Source of the DNA: Streptomyces sp. NBC_00663
Lineage (GTDB): Bacteria; Actinomycetota; Actinomycetes; Streptomycetales; Streptomycetaceae
Assembly (NCBI RefSeq): GCF_036226885.1
Contig: NZ_CP109027.1
Coordinates: 2,914,001-2,978,000, forward strand
Direction of reading: 5' to 3'
Length of the DNA stretch: 64,000 nt
Position numbers and translations under genes: made by a program. The notes below the pieces were generated by a model. The model ran no database searches. It saw only the letters and a program-made list of their open reading frames with translations, and was not told the origin of the DNA. Of the stretch, positions 48,542-57,937 are shown piece by piece. Within the stretch, counting starts at the first letter, position 1; each line of letters begins with the position of its first letter.

Positions 48542-49204
48542 TCAGCCCGTGAACCCGATCCGGCGTAGGGCGTCCGCTGCCTCTCGGTCGAGGAGGATCG
48601 CGGAGCCCACTCCCTGGGGCAGTTCGCCCTTCTCCACGGAGCGGATCAGACGGGCGGCCGCCGTGCGGTGGCGGAGGAAGGCGTAGCGCGAGACGCCCCG
48701 GCCGCGCTCGCGCTGGCCCTGGAGCGCGGTGTCCGGGGTGACGTCGAGCAGCAGCAGGTGCAGGGTGCCGCCGCGGCGCTGGGCCGCGCGGGCCAGCCAG
48801 CCGCGCACCCAGGACTGGGTGCCGCAGTCGTGCACCACGACCCCCTCGCCGGAGCGCAGGGTGCGGCGCAGGCCGACGTAGTGGGCGAAGCGGACCAGGG
48901 GACGGTAGAGCGCGTACGGCAGAAGGCGGGGCGCGCGGGCGTCCCAGCGGTCGCGGGTGTCCTGGGAGTCGATCCGTACGCCCTTGACGGCGCGTCGCAT
49001 CAGGGTCGACTTGCCGCTGCCGGGCAGGCCGGTGATCACCACCAGGTCGGCCGGGGCGAAGAGCAGGGCGTGCGGGCTGTGGCCGGCGCGGTCGCGCAGG
49101 TCACGCACGACCGGCCGCGGTGCGCATGCCTCCTGGGCCGGAGCGGTCGGCTGTGCGGGCAGCGCGACGGCCGAGGTGGTGGCGTACGCAGTGGGCCTGT
49201 TCAC
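48542..49204 (-). CDS. P-loop ATPase/kinase-like protein
   Basis: 220 residues. Walker A VITGLPGSGKSTLMRRAV; a likely Mg-binding Asp follows in RIDSQDTRD; VVVHDCGTQSWVRGWL and LHLLLLDVTPDTALQGQRERGRGVSRYAFLRH resemble the LID/Arg segments of small P-loop kinases. The substrate is not identifiable. The GTG at 49204 follows GGAGGAC. It is divergent from the glycine riboswitch and gcv operon. Confidence 0.75.
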   Translation of the reverse strand: MNRPTAYATTSAVALPAQPTAPAQEACAPRPVVRDLRDRAGHSPHALLFAPADLVVITGLPGSGKSTLMRRAVKGVRIDSQDTRDRWDARAPRLLPYALYRPLVRFAHYVGLRRTLRSGEGVVVHDCGTQSWVRGWLARAAQRRGGTLHLLLLDVTPDTALQGQRERGRGVSRYAFLRHRTAAARLIRSVEKGELPQGVGSAILLDREAADALRRIGFTG

Positions 49205-49410
49205 CGTGATCGTCCTCCTCCGGGGTCAGGGGGGTTCCCCTCCCCACCGAGCGTAAAGAGAAGGTAATGGGGTGTCTCTCTTGTTTTGGTGATCGTCGTG
49301 CCACAAGCCAGTCACAAAGGGGGTGGCGACGGGCGGGGACGATGCGGCCCTGCCGCCCGTGCCCGATGCGTGCAATGATGTCCGCGCCAACTGCATACCG
49401 GCCGTTTGAA

Positions 49411-49605
49411 TCCGCGCGGGAGAGTCCCCACCACTGGTTGGGGCGCCGAAGGAGCAAGTCCCTCCCTTGAATCTCTCAGGCCCCGTTACCGCGCGGGCGA
49501 GGCACATCTGAAAAGCGAGCCGCCCTCCGGTGGCTCCACCCAAGGTGCAAGTCATGTCCCCTGCGGTCATGGCGAACCTCTCAGGTTCCGATGACAGATG
49601 GGGAG
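49411..49605 (+). promoter_or_regulatory. Tandem glycine riboswitch upstream of gcvT
   Basis: Two glycine aptamers in series. The first has CGCGGGAGAG, GCGCCGAAGGAGCAA and AATCTCTCAGGC (49411-49490). The second has GCGGGCGAGGC, CACCCAAGGTGCAAG, ACCTCTCAGGTTCCGATGACAGA and then GGGGAGG (49491-49605). These are the conserved cores of the cooperative glycine riboswitch, which generally turns on gcv genes when glycine is plentiful. The expression platform is probably the last 40 nt before gcvT at 49646. The 49205-49410 stretch upstream shows no gene and presumably holds the promoters of both divergent units. Confidence 0.88.
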
Positions 49606-49645
49606 GAACGACCTCGCCCGTCATGCCTTGGGAGACAACCGTCCG

Positions 49646-50761
49646 ATGAGCAATGAACCCCGCCTGACCGCGCTCGACGCCCTGCATCGCGCGCTCGGCG
49701 CGACGATGACCGACTTCGCCGGCTGGGACATGCCGCTGCGCTACGGCTCCGAGCGCGACGAGCACAACGCCGTGCGGACGAAGGCCGGGCTCTTCGACCT
49801 CTCCCACATGGGCGAGATCACGGTGACCGGGCCGCAGGCCGCCCAGCTGCTGAACTTCGCTCTCGTCGGCAACATCGCCTCCGTCGGCGTCGGCCGCGCC
49901 CGCTACACCATGATCTGCCGCGAGGACGGCGGCATCCTCGACGACCTGATCGTCTACCGGCTGGCCGAGACCGAGTACATGGTCGTGGCGAACGCCTCCA
50001 ACGCCCAGGTCGTCCTCGACGCGCTCGTCGAGCGCTCGGTCGGCTTCGACGCCGAGGTGCGCGACGACCGGGACGCGTACGCGCTGCTCGCCGTCCAGGG
50101 CCCCGAGTCCCCCGGCATCCTCGCGTCCCTCACCGACGCCGACCTCGACGGTCTGAAGTACTACGCCGGTCTGCCCGGCACGGTCGCCGGCGTCCCGGCC
50201 CTGATCGCCCGCACCGGCTACACCGGCGAGGACGGCTTCGAGCTCTTCGTGAAGCCTTCGGACGCCGTTGAGCTGTGGCAGGCCCTGACCAAGGCCGGCG
50301 AGGGCGTCGGTCTGGTCCCCTGCGGTCTGTCCTGCCGGGACACGCTGCGCCTGGAGGCGGGCATGCCGCTGTACGGGCATGAGCTGTCGACCGAGCTGAC
50401 CCCCTTCGACGCGGGGCTCGGCCGGGTCGTCAAGTTCGAGAAGGAGGGCGACTTCGTGGGCCGCGCGGCGCTGCGCGAGGCCGCCGAGAACGCCGACCAC
50501 GAGCCGCCGCGCGTCCTCGTCGGCCTGATCGCCGAGGGCCGTCGCGTCCCCCGCGCCGGGTACGCCGTCGTCGCCGAGGGCAAGGTGATCGGCGAGGTCA
50601 CCTCCGGCGCCCCCTCCCCCACGCTGGGCAAGCCGATCGCGATGGCCTACGTCGACGCCATGTACTCCGCGCCTGGCACGGACGGCGTCGGGGTGGACAT
50701 CCGGGGCACGCACGAGCCGTACGAGGTCGTGGCTCTCCCCTTCTACAAGCGGCAGAAGTAG
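49646..50761 (+). CDS. gcvT: Glycine cleavage system T protein (aminomethyltransferase)
   Basis: 371 residues. GcvT takes the aminomethyl group from the H protein, releasing ammonia and making 5,10-methylene-tetrahydrofolate. Recognised by MTDFAGWDMPLRYGSERDEHNAVRTKAGLFDLSHMGEI, the GYTGEDGFELF folate-site motif and CGLSCRDTLRLEAGMPLYGHEL. The ATG at 49646 follows GGGAGAC; the upstream in-frame start at 49598 lies inside the riboswitch and is rejected. Confidence 0.96.
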   Translation: MSNEPRLTALDALHRALGATMTDFAGWDMPLRYGSERDEHNAVRTKAGLFDLSHMGEITVTGPQAAQLLNFALVGNIASVGVGRARYTMICREDGGILDDLIVYRLAETEYMVVANASNAQVVLDALVERSVGFDAEVRDDRDAYALLAVQGPESPGILASLTDADLDGLKYYAGLPGTVAGVPALIARTGYTGEDGFELFVKPSDAVELWQALTKAGEGVGLVPCGLSCRDTLRLEAGMPLYGHELSTELTPFDAGLGRVVKFEKEGDFVGRAALREAAENADHEPPRVLVGLIAEGRRVPRAGYAVVAEGKVIGEVTSGAPSPTLGKPIAMAYVDAMYSAPGTDGVGVDIRGTHEPYEVVALPFYKRQK

Positions 50762-50878
50762 ACACTGGACGCGAGGTCGCGCGCCCGCGCGTGACCCTGC
50801 GCACATTTCCGCTGCTCACGCACTTCCCAGCAGTCCCGCATTCATCAGCACTCCCCCGCGTACAGGAGAATTCAGGCC

Positions 50879-51256
50879 ATGAGCAACCCCCAGCAGCTGC
50901 GCTACAGCAAGGAGCACGAGTGGCTGTCGGGCGCCGAGGACGGCGTCTCGACGGTCGGCATCACGGAGCACGCGGCCAACGCGCTCGGCGATGTCGTCTT
51001 CGTGCAGCTCCCCGAGGTCGGTGACACGGTGACCGCGGGCGAGACCTGCGGCGAGCTGGAGTCGACCAAGTCGGTCAGCGACCTGTACTCCCCCGTCTCC
51101 GGTGAGGTCACCGAGGTCAACGAGGACGTCGTCAACGATCCGTCGCTGGTGAACTCCGCCCCCTTCGAGGGCGGCTGGCTGTTCAAGGTACGCACCGCGG
51201 ACGAGCCGGCCGACCTGCTCTCCGCCGACGAGTACACCGCCTTTTCCGCCGGCTGA
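50879..51256 (+). CDS. gcvH: Glycine cleavage system H protein
   Basis: 125 residues. The lipoyl-carrying Lys64 sits in [15 protein letters not shown]; the N-terminal KEHEWL and [22 protein letters not shown] are diagnostic. It shuttles the methylamine and reducing equivalents between P, T and L proteins. It is 117 bp after gcvT. The P protein gene is not in the window. Confidence 0.96.
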   Translation: MSNPQQLRYSKEHEWLSGAEDGVSTVGITEHAANALGDVVFVQLPEVGDTVTAGETCGELESTKSVSDLYSPVSGEVTEVNEDVVNDPSLVNSAPFEGGWLFKVRTADEPADLLSADEYTAFSAG

Positions 51257-51271
51257 GGAGTCGTACACCTG

Positions 51272-52534
51272 ATGTCCGCACTGAACACGCCCCTGCATGA
51301 GCTGGACCCGGAGATCGCCGCCGCGGTCGATGCCGAGCTGAACCGGCAGCAGTCCACCCTGGAGATGATCGCCTCGGAGAACTTCGCTCCGCTCGCGGTC
51401 ATGGAGGCCCAGGGCTCGGTCCTGACCAACAAGTACGCCGAGGGCTACCCCGGCCGCCGCTACTACGGCGGCTGCGAGCACGTCGACGTCGCCGAGCAGA
51501 TCGCCATCGACCGGATCAAGGACCTGTTCGGCGCCGAGTACGCCAACGTCCAGCCCCACTCCGGCGCCTCCGCCAACCAGGCCGCCCTCTTCGCCCTCGC
51601 CTCCCCCGGCGACACCATCCTGGGCCTGGACCTCGCCCACGGCGGCCACCTCACCCACGGCATGCGCCTGAACTTCTCCGGCAAGCAGTTCAACGTCGTC
51701 GCCTACCACGTCGACGACGCCGGCCTGGTCGACATGGCCGAGGTCGAACGCCTCGCCAAGGAACACCGCCCCAAGGTGATCATCGCCGGCTGGTCCGCCT
51801 ACCCGCGCCAGCTCGACTTCGCCGAGTTCCGCCGGATCGCCGACGAGGTCGAGGCCTACCTGTGGGTCGACATGGCCCACTTCGCCGGCCTGGTCGCCGC
51901 CGGACTGCACCCCAACCCCGTCGAGCACGCCGACGTGGTCACCTCCACCACCCACAAGACCCTGGGCGGCCCCCGCGGCGGCATCATCCTCGCCAAGCAG
52001 GCCTTCGCCAAGAAGCTGAACTCCTCCGTCTTCCCCGGCTTCCAGGGCGGCCCGCTGGAGCACGTGATCGCCGCCAAGGCGGTCTCCTTCAAGGTCGCCG
52101 CGAGCGAGGAGTTCAAGGAGCGCCAGCGGCGTACCGTGGAGGGTGCGCGCATCCTCGCCGAGCGCCTGACGGCCGCGGACGCCCGCGAGGCCGGGGTCAA
52201 CGTGCTCTCCGGCGGCACCGACGTGCACCTGATCCTGGTGGATCTGCGCGAGTCGGAGCTGGACGGCCAGCAGGCCGAGGACCGTCTCCACGAGGTCGGC
52301 ATCACGGTCAACCGCAACGCCGTCCCCAACGACCCGCGCCCCCCGATGGTGACCTCGGGCCTGCGGATCGGCACCCCGGCCCTGGCCACCCGCGGCTTCA
52401 CCGCCGAGGACTTCACCGAGGTCGCCGACGTGATCGCGGAGGCGCTGAAGCCGTCGTACGACGTCGAAAGCCTGAAGACCCGGGTCAGGGCGCTTGCCGA
52501 CAAGCACCCGCTTTACCCCGGTCTGAACAAGTAG
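51272..52534 (+). CDS. glyA: Serine hydroxymethyltransferase
   Basis: 420 residues, PLP-dependent, interconverting serine and glycine with tetrahydrofolate. [33 protein letters not shown] at the N-terminus and the PLP lysine Lys229 in [14 protein letters not shown] are intact. Follows gcvH by 15 bp, so it is in the same riboswitch-controlled transcript. A terminator-like hairpin follows the stop. Confidence 0.97.
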   Translation: MSALNTPLHELDPEIAAAVDAELNRQQSTLEMIASENFAPLAVMEAQGSVLTNKYAEGYPGRRYYGGCEHVDVAEQIAIDRIKDLFGAEYANVQPHSGASANQAALFALASPGDTILGLDLAHGGHLTHGMRLNFSGKQFNVVAYHVDDAGLVDMAEVERLAKEHRPKVIIAGWSAYPRQLDFAEFRRIADEVEAYLWVDMAHFAGLVAAGLHPNPVEHADVVTSTTHKTLGGPRGGIILAKQAFAKKLNSSVFPGFQGGPLEHVIAAKAVSFKVAASEEFKERQRRTVEGARILAERLTAADAREAGVNVLSGGTDVHLILVDLRESELDGQQAEDRLHEVGITVNRNAVPNDPRPPMVTSGLRIGTPALATRGFTAEDFTEVADVIAEALKPSYDVESLKTRVRALADKHPLYPGLNK

Positions 52535-52540
52535 TTCCCT

Positions 52541-52572
52541 GGTGGGGGCACCCGATGGCGTGTGCCCCCACC
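52541..52572 (+). terminator. Terminator-like hairpin between glyA and sdaA
   Basis: GGTGGGGGCAC pairs perfectly with GTGCCCCCACC (11 bp, 10-nt loop), followed by CTTTCTTT and then the sdaA ribosome site AGGAG. It may cut most read-through or act as an attenuator or mRNA processing/stability element at the glyA 3' end. Confidence 0.7.
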
Positions 52573-52590
52573 CTTTCTTTAGGAGTTCCC

Positions 52591-53958
52591 GTGGCCATCT
52601 CGGTCTTCGACCTGTTCTCGATCGGCATCGGTCCGTCGAGCTCGCACACGGTCGGCCCGATGCGTGCGGCCCGTATGTTCGCCCGCCGTCTGCGCAACGA
52701 GGGCGTCCTGTCCTCGGTGGCGACAGTCCGCTCGGAGCTGTACGGCTCCCTGGGCGCGACCGGCCATGGCCACGGCACACCGAAGGCGGTGCTGCTCGGC
52801 CTGGAGGGCGCGTCCCCTCGGACGGTGGACGTCGAGAACGCGGACGACCGGGTGTCGTCGATCAAGGACACGGGGCGGCTGAACCTGCTGGGTGAGCGTG
52901 AGATCGCGTTCTCCTACGACGACGATCTGATCCTGCACCGCCGCAAGACGCTCCCGTACCACGCCAACGGCATGACGCTGTGGGCGTTCGACGCCTCGGG
53001 TGCCGAGCTGTTGTCGAAGACGTACTACTCGGTGGGCGGCGGCTTCGTCGTCGACGAGGACGCGGTCGGCGCGGACCGCATCAAGCTCGACGACACGGTC
53101 CTCAAATACCCCTTCCGTACCGGCGACGAACTCCTGCGCCTGACCAAGGAGACCGGCCTGTCGATCTCCGCGCTCATGCTGGAGAACGAACGCGCCTGGC
53201 GCACCGAAGACGAGATCCGCTCCGGACTCCTCGACATCTGGCGCGTCATGCAGGCCTGCGTGACGCGCGGCATGACCCGTGAAGGCATCCTGCCGGGCGG
53301 ACTCAGGGTCAAACGCCGCGCCGCCGTCACGGCACGCCAACTCCGCGCGGAGGGCGACCCGCTGGCGCACGCCATGGAGTGGATCACCCTCTACGCCATG
53401 GCCGTCAACGAGGAGAACGCCGCCGGCGGCCGGGTGGTGACCGCCCCGACGAACGGCGCGGCTGGCATCATCCCCGCCGTCCTGCACTACTACATCAACT
53501 TCGTCCCCGGAGCCGACGAGGACGGCGTGGTCCGCTTCCTGCTGGCCGCCGGCGCGATCGGCATGCTCTTCAAGGAGAACGCCTCCATCTCCGGCGCCGA
53601 GGTCGGCTGCCAGGGCGAGGTGGGCTCCGCCTGCTCCATGGCGGCGGGCGCGCTGGCCGAAGTCCTCGGCGGCTCCCCCGAACAGGTCGAGAACGCCGCC
53701 GAGATCGGCATGGAACACAACCTCGGCCTCACCTGCGACCCCGTCGGCGGACTCGTCCAGATCCCCTGCATCGAACGCAACGGCATGGCCGCCGTCAAGG
53801 CCGTCACCGCCGCCCGCATGGCCATGCGCGGCGACGGCTCCCACAAGGTCTCCCTCGACAAGGTCATCAAGACCATGAAGGAGACCGGCGCCGACATGAG
53901 CGTCAAATACAAGGAGACCGCCCGCGGCGGACTCGCGGTGAACATCATCGAGTGCTGA
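52591..53958 (+). CDS. sdaA: L-serine ammonia-lyase (single-chain, iron-sulphur)
   Basis: 455 residues. It deaminates serine to pyruvate and ammonia with a [4Fe-4S] cluster. [18 protein letters not shown] is the family start; cluster cysteines are in [15 protein letters not shown] and [19 protein letters not shown]. Both domains are fused, unlike the two-subunit Bacillus type. The GTG at 52591 is 5 nt after AGGAG; the long in-frame upstream region lies in glyA and is rejected. It removes serine made from glycine by the preceding genes. Confidence 0.95.
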   Translation: MAISVFDLFSIGIGPSSSHTVGPMRAARMFARRLRNEGVLSSVATVRSELYGSLGATGHGHGTPKAVLLGLEGASPRTVDVENADDRVSSIKDTGRLNLLGEREIAFSYDDDLILHRRKTLPYHANGMTLWAFDASGAELLSKTYYSVGGGFVVDEDAVGADRIKLDDTVLKYPFRTGDELLRLTKETGLSISALMLENERAWRTEDEIRSGLLDIWRVMQACVTRGMTREGILPGGLRVKRRAAVTARQLRAEGDPLAHAMEWITLYAMAVNEENAAGGRVVTAPTNGAAGIIPAVLHYYINFVPGADEDGVVRFLLAAGAIGMLFKENASISGAEVGCQGEVGSACSMAAGALAEVLGGSPEQVENAAEIGMEHNLGLTCDPVGGLVQIPCIERNGMAAVKAVTAARMAMRGDGSHKVSLDKVIKTMKETGADMSVKYKETARGGLAVNIIEC

Positions 53959-54043
53959 ACGGGCAAGGGGCCTCCATGCCAAGGTGGTTGGCGATTCACC
54001 CGCCAACCCCTGTCCCCCCAACGGCACTTCAGGGAGTCCCCCC

Positions 54044-54601
54044 ATGCTGCGCGGCATCGATGTAAGCGCGTACCAGTCCTCCTCCTACGGCACCGACGGC
54101 CTCTCCTTCGTCTTCATCAAGGCGACGGAGGGCCGTACGTACACCAACCCCAAACTCGCGGCCCAGACGAAGCGGGCCCGGGACGCCGGTCTGGTCGTCG
54201 GCTTCTACCACTTCCTCTGGCCGGGCAACCTGACGGCCCAGGCGGAGTACTTCGTGAGCAAGGCCCCGGAACGGGCGGGCGACATCCTCGCCGTGGACTG
54301 GGAGACCACGGGCGAGGGGACGCACGCGACCAACGCGGAGAAGGACCGGTTCATCCGGAAGGTGAAGGAGCTGCGGCCGAACAACCGGGTCGTCCTCTAC
54401 ACGAACCGGAACTACTGGCTGAACATCGACACGACCTCCTACGCGGGCGACGGTCTCTGGATCGCGGACTACGTGACCGCGGGCAAGCCCCGTATCAAGG
54501 CGAAGTGGCGCTTCCACCAGTACACCGACGACCCGCTGGACAAGAACGTGGCGGACTTCGCGACCAAGGCCGCACTGCGGGAATGGGCCGAGGACGCCTG
54601 A
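54044..54601 (+). CDS. GH25 lysozyme-like protein without signal peptide
   Basis: 185 residues of the GH25 (N,O-diacetylmuramidase) barrel: GIDVSAYQ with the first acidic residue, FVFIKATEG, GFYHFLWPGN, and the catalytic pair in LAVDWE. The chain begins directly at the barrel (MLRGIDVSAYQ) and I see no signal peptide or membrane segment, so export is unexplained; endolysin-like release or an unusual route are options. The ATG at 54044 follows AGGGAG by 8 nt. 85 bp after sdaA. Confidence 0.83.
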   Translation: MLRGIDVSAYQSSSYGTDGLSFVFIKATEGRTYTNPKLAAQTKRARDAGLVVGFYHFLWPGNLTAQAEYFVSKAPERAGDILAVDWETTGEGTHATNAEKDRFIRKVKELRPNNRVVLYTNRNYWLNIDTTSYAGDGLWIADYVTAGKPRIKAKWRFHQYTDDPLDKNVADFATKAALREWAEDA

Positions 54602-54616
54602 GATAGATTCCGCACC

Positions 54617-55159
54617 ATGGGCGGGAAGATCACTGCGGTCAGCAGCAACGGGACGTACTCCTTCACCAAGCCGAACCGGGAGAGCATCACGCTGCTCGCC
54701 GGGCTCGGGGTCGAGGGGGATGTGCACGCGGGGGTGACGGTGAAGCACCGGTCCCGGGTGGCGAGAGACCCCTCACAGCCGAATCTGCGTCAAGTGCACC
54801 TTCTTCACCAGGAGTTGTTCGACGAGGTGCGAGAAGCCGGGATCGAGGTCGCGGCCGGGGAGCTCGGGGAGAACGTCACCACGCAGGGCATCGACCTGCT
54901 CGCGCTGCCCGTCGGAACCCGGCTGCACCTCGGCGAACACGCCGTCGTCGAGGTGACCGGGTTGCGGAACCCCTGCCTTCAGATCGACGCGTTCCGGAAG
55001 GGGCTCCTGAAGGAGGTCGTCACCCGGGACGACGACGGGAAGCTCCGGCTCAAGGGCGGGATCATGAGCGTCGTCCTGGAGGGCGGGGTCGTGCGGCCCG
55101 GCGACGGGATCAAGGTGGAGCTGCCGGACGGGCCGCACGTGCCGTTGGAGATCGTCTGA
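54617..55159 (+). CDS. MOSC domain protein
   Basis: 180 residues of the MOSC fold related to the sulphur-carrier domain of molybdenum cofactor sulphurase. Seen: VTVKHRSRVARDPSQPNLRQVHLLHQELFDEV, GELGENVTTQGIDLLALPVGTRLHLGE and the conserved Cys in GLRNPCLQID, the presumed persulphide/metal-binding residue. Stand-alone MOSC proteins may modify or sense metal-sulphur compounds; no specific role can be given. 15 bp after the lysozyme-like gene. Confidence 0.88.
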   Translation: MGGKITAVSSNGTYSFTKPNRESITLLAGLGVEGDVHAGVTVKHRSRVARDPSQPNLRQVHLLHQELFDEVREAGIEVAAGELGENVTTQGIDLLALPVGTRLHLGEHAVVEVTGLRNPCLQIDAFRKGLLKEVVTRDDDGKLRLKGGIMSVVLEGGVVRPGDGIKVELPDGPHVPLEIV

Positions 55160-55172
55160 CCTCTGGCAGGCG

Positions 55173-55835
55173 TCAGGCGCGGAACCCAGCCGGACGTTCC
55201 GGGCTCGCCTCCGCCAGTGCCTTCGTGACCGCGTCAACGCCCTCCCGCAGGCCGTACACCGGCGTGTCCGGCTGCTGGCGCCAGGAGTCGTCGAGGCCGC
55301 CCGCGTCGACCGTGTCGAAGCCGAGTTCATCGATGAGGGCGCGGACCTTCGCCTTGGCCGCCTCGTCGTCGCCGGCGACCGGGAGGGCCTGGCGGTCGGG
55401 GGCACCGGCGGGGCGGTGGCGGTCCAGGATGTCCTGGGCGTAGGTGCCGTTGAAGGCCTTGATGACGGGGTGGCCGAGGTGCCGTTCCGTCCAGCGGCTC
55501 TCCGTCACGCCCTCGTCCTCGATCTCGGCGATCCTGCCGTCGCGCTGCTGCGGGTAGTAGTTGCCGGTGTCGATCACCGCCACCCCGTCCGCCGCCCCGT
55601 CGAGGACGCCCTTCGGCAGGTCCGGGATCGCCTTGAGCGGGATCGTGACGACGACGACCTCCGCACCGCGCGCGGCCTCCTCGACCGGGACGGGCGTCGC
55701 GCCCGTCTCCTCCGCGAGCGCGGTGAGGGTGTGGGGGCCGCGGGAGTTGGCCACCGCCACCTCGTGCCCGAGGGCGGTGAGCCGTCGGGTGAGGTTGCCG
55801 CCGATGTTTCCCGCGCCGATGATGCCGATCTTCAT
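55173..55835 (-). CDS. NADPH-dependent F420 reductase-like protein
   Basis: 220 residues with a Rossmann motif at the N-terminus (MKIGIIGAGNIGGNLTRRL) and the NADP-phosphate-binding NSRGP. It resembles small F420:NADP oxidoreductase / NADP-oxidoreductase coenzyme F420-dependent proteins; the second half (VKAFNGTYAQDIL) matches. Whether F420 is used is not shown by sequence. The ATG at 55835 follows GGAGGG. A stand-alone gene convergent with the MOSC gene. Confidence 0.8.
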   Translation of the reverse strand: MKIGIIGAGNIGGNLTRRLTALGHEVAVANSRGPHTLTALAEETGATPVPVEEAARGAEVVVVTIPLKAIPDLPKGVLDGAADGVAVIDTGNYYPQQRDGRIAEIEDEGVTESRWTERHLGHPVIKAFNGTYAQDILDRHRPAGAPDRQALPVAGDDEAAKAKVRALIDELGFDTVDAGGLDDSWRQQPDTPVYGLREGVDAVTKALAEASPERPAGFRA

Positions 55836-55915
55836 GACATGCCCTCCAGATTTTATGCATGTGCATACGTCTGAGTGGCATCAACCCCGGCCGGGCGAGG
55901 TGTATTCCGGCGGGC

Positions 55916-56914
55916 TCAGATCCGGACCACGATCTTCCCCGTGTGGCGGTTCGACTCCATCAGAGCATGGGCGTCCTGGATGCGGTCCAGGCCCTCGAAG
56001 ACCTCGGCGACCACCGGGCGGAAGCCGCCGTCGGACAAGCCCGCGTTGAGGAAGGCCGTGGAGCGGCGGCGCCCGCCCGGTGTCGCGGTGAGGATCATGT
56101 TGGCGTAGGTGTGGATCGTGAAGGGCCAGTTCCAGGGGATCTCGGCGGGGCGGCTGTCCAGCCGGCCGTAGGCGACCACCGAGCCGCCCTCCGCGAGCGC
56201 CTCGGCGAGCGGACGGAAGCCGGGGCCGCCGATCGCGTCGAAGATCACCTCGACACCCTTTCCGCCGGTGAGCCGCCTGACCTCCTTGGCCACGGTCTCG
56301 GCACCGCCCTCGGAAACGATCACCTCGGCCGCCCCCGCGTCCAGCAGCCCCTGCCGCTTCACCTCCGTACGGGTCGTGGCCAGCGGGATCGCGCCCACGC
56401 GACGGGCCACCTGGATCGCCGCCGTGCCCACCCCGCTGGAGGCCCCGGTGATCAGGACGTGGTCGCCGGGCCTGAGCCCCGCCGTCTCCAGGAGGGCCCC
56501 GTAGGCGGTCGTGTACGTCAGCCAGGACGCCGCCCCCGTGACGGCGTCCACGGAAGCGGGGCGGGGCAGCACCGAGGTCTCGGGCAGGACGACCCGTTCC
56601 GCGTACACCCCCTGGGCGCTCATCTCGATGCCGGGTCCGGTCGTCACCAGGTCGCCGACGGTCAGCGCGGTGACGCCCGCGCCGACCGCCTCGACGACTC
56701 CGGACGCCTCGTAGCCGAGGCGGGAAGCGGGGAGGGCGGGCTGGTAGTAGTAGGCGCCGGAGCGGAAGAGGGCTTCGGCGCGGTTGAGGCCCAACGCCTC
56801 GACCCGGACGGCCACTTGGCCGGGGCCGGGAGCGGGCACCAGTACGTCCTCGATGGTCAGTACCTCGGGTCCGCCGATTTCATGAAAGAGCACGGTACGT
56901 GCGGTAGTTGGCAT
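55916..56914 (-). CDS. Zinc-free quinone oxidoreductase / medium-chain dehydrogenase
   Basis: 332 residues of the MDR superfamily: GYEASGVVEAVGAGVTAL, cofactor motif ITGASSGVGTAAIQVARRVGA, and a C-terminal HTYANMILTATPGG. It lacks the zinc-ligand pattern of alcohol dehydrogenases, so it is a quinone-reductase-like NADPH enzyme. ATG at 56914, with 102 bp to a divergent AraC regulator that probably controls it. The longer in-frame upstream sequence lies antisense in the AraC gene and is rejected. Confidence 0.86.
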   Translation of the reverse strand: MPTTARTVLFHEIGGPEVLTIEDVLVPAPGPGQVAVRVEALGLNRAEALFRSGAYYYQPALPASRLGYEASGVVEAVGAGVTALTVGDLVTTGPGIEMSAQGVYAERVVLPETSVLPRPASVDAVTGAASWLTYTTAYGALLETAGLRPGDHVLITGASSGVGTAAIQVARRVGAIPLATTRTEVKRQGLLDAGAAEVIVSEGGAETVAKEVRRLTGGKGVEVIFDAIGGPGFRPLAEALAEGGSVVAYGRLDSRPAEIPWNWPFTIHTYANMILTATPGGRRRSTAFLNAGLSDGGFRPVVAEVFEGLDRIQDAHALMESNRHTGKIVVRI

Positions 56915-57016
56915 GGTGTCCACGCTAGGAGCCCCGGACGAGACGATCCATGTCTGCTGATCTCCGTTTCCTGTCTCAGCGTCTCTCCCCTCCAACTCCC
57001 GGCTACGGTGGTGGAC

Positions 57017-57937
57017 ATGGACGTACTCAGCGACGCGATCGCCGCGATGCGCACCGGGCGCCCGCACTCGGGGCGGCGGGACAAGTACGCGCCCTGGGGA
57101 ATGCGGATCGAGGACTCGGAGGGCGCCGGGTTCCATGTGGTGCTGCGGGGGTCGGCCTGGCTGTTGCCCTCGGCGGGCGAGCCGGTGGCGCTCGCGCCGG
57201 GCGACGTGGTGTTCCTGGCGCACGGACGGGGGTACGCGCTGACCAGCGGTCCGGACGTGGAGCCGACGATCGTGAGGTTCCAGCCGGACGCGCCCCCGTC
57301 CCCGCCCCCGCCTCCCGTACGGGACGCCGCGCCGGACACGGTGCTGCTGTGCGGTGCCTACTGGCTGGACCGCAGCCGGGCACACCCCCTGCTCACCGAG
57401 CTGCCGGAGGTCGTGCATCTGCCCGCCACGGTCGGCGCCCACCGGTCTCTGCGGGCGACCGTGGAGCTGCTGGGCAGCGAGCTGGAGGAGCCGCGGCCGG
57501 GGTCGGACGCCATCGTCGCAGCGCTCCTGGACACCCTGCTGCTCTACATCCTGCGCGCCTGGTGGCAGGGCGAGGCCCGCACCGACCGGCATCCCACGGG
57601 CTGGGCGGCGGCGCTCGCCGACCCCGCGGTGACGGCGGCGCTGCAAGCCGTCCACGCCGCGCCGGACCACCCCTGGACGGTCGAGGAACTCGGCGCCCAC
57701 GGCGGTCTGTCCCGGGCGGCGTTCGCCCGGCGGTTCACCACGCTGGTGGGGCGGCCGCCGCTCGCGTATCTGACGTGGTGGCGCATGACGACGGCCGGCC
57801 GGCTGCTGCGCGAGGCGGACCTGCCGCTCCGCCAGGTCGCCCAACGCACCGGCTACACATCGGAGTTCGCCTTCGCCAAGGCGTTCAAGCGGGAGTACGG
57901 GGTGGCGCCGGGACAGTACCGCAGACACGCTTCCTAA
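57017..57937 (+). CDS. AraC-family transcriptional regulator
   Basis: 306 residues: an N-terminal cupin-type sensor (FHVVLRGSAWLLPSAGEPVALAPGDVVFLAHGRGYALT) and two C-terminal helix-turn-helices (WTVEELGAHGGLSRAAFARRFTTLVG; LPLRQVAQRTGYTSEFAFAKAFKREYG). Divergent from the oxidoreductase gene, the usual arrangement for this cupin_6-type subfamily, so that gene is its likely target. The in-frame upstream extension lies over the oxidoreductase and is rejected. Last 4 bp overlap the convergent GntR gene. Confidence 0.9.
   Translation: MDVLSDAIAAMRTGRPHSGRRDKYAPWGMRIEDSEGAGFHVVLRGSAWLLPSAGEPVALAPGDVVFLAHGRGYALTSGPDVEPTIVRFQPDAPPSPPPPPVRDAAPDTVLLCGAYWLDRSRAHPLLTELPEVVHLPATVGAHRSLRATVELLGSELEEPRPGSDAIVAALLDTLLLYILRAWWQGEARTDRHPTGWAAALADPAVTAALQAVHAAPDHPWTVEELGAHGGLSRAAFARRFTTLVGRPPLAYLTWWRMTTAGRLLREADLPLRQVAQRTGYTSEFAFAKAFKREYGVAPGQYRRHAS

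Noticed and set aside
51862..53958. 698-residue version of the serine deaminase
   Set aside because: The upstream half lies in a wrong frame of glyA; AGGAG and the GTG at 52591 give the family-length protein.
55916..57928. 670-residue version of the quinone oxidoreductase
   Set aside because: The N-terminal half lies antisense to the AraC gene; the MDR fold begins at the ATG at 56914.
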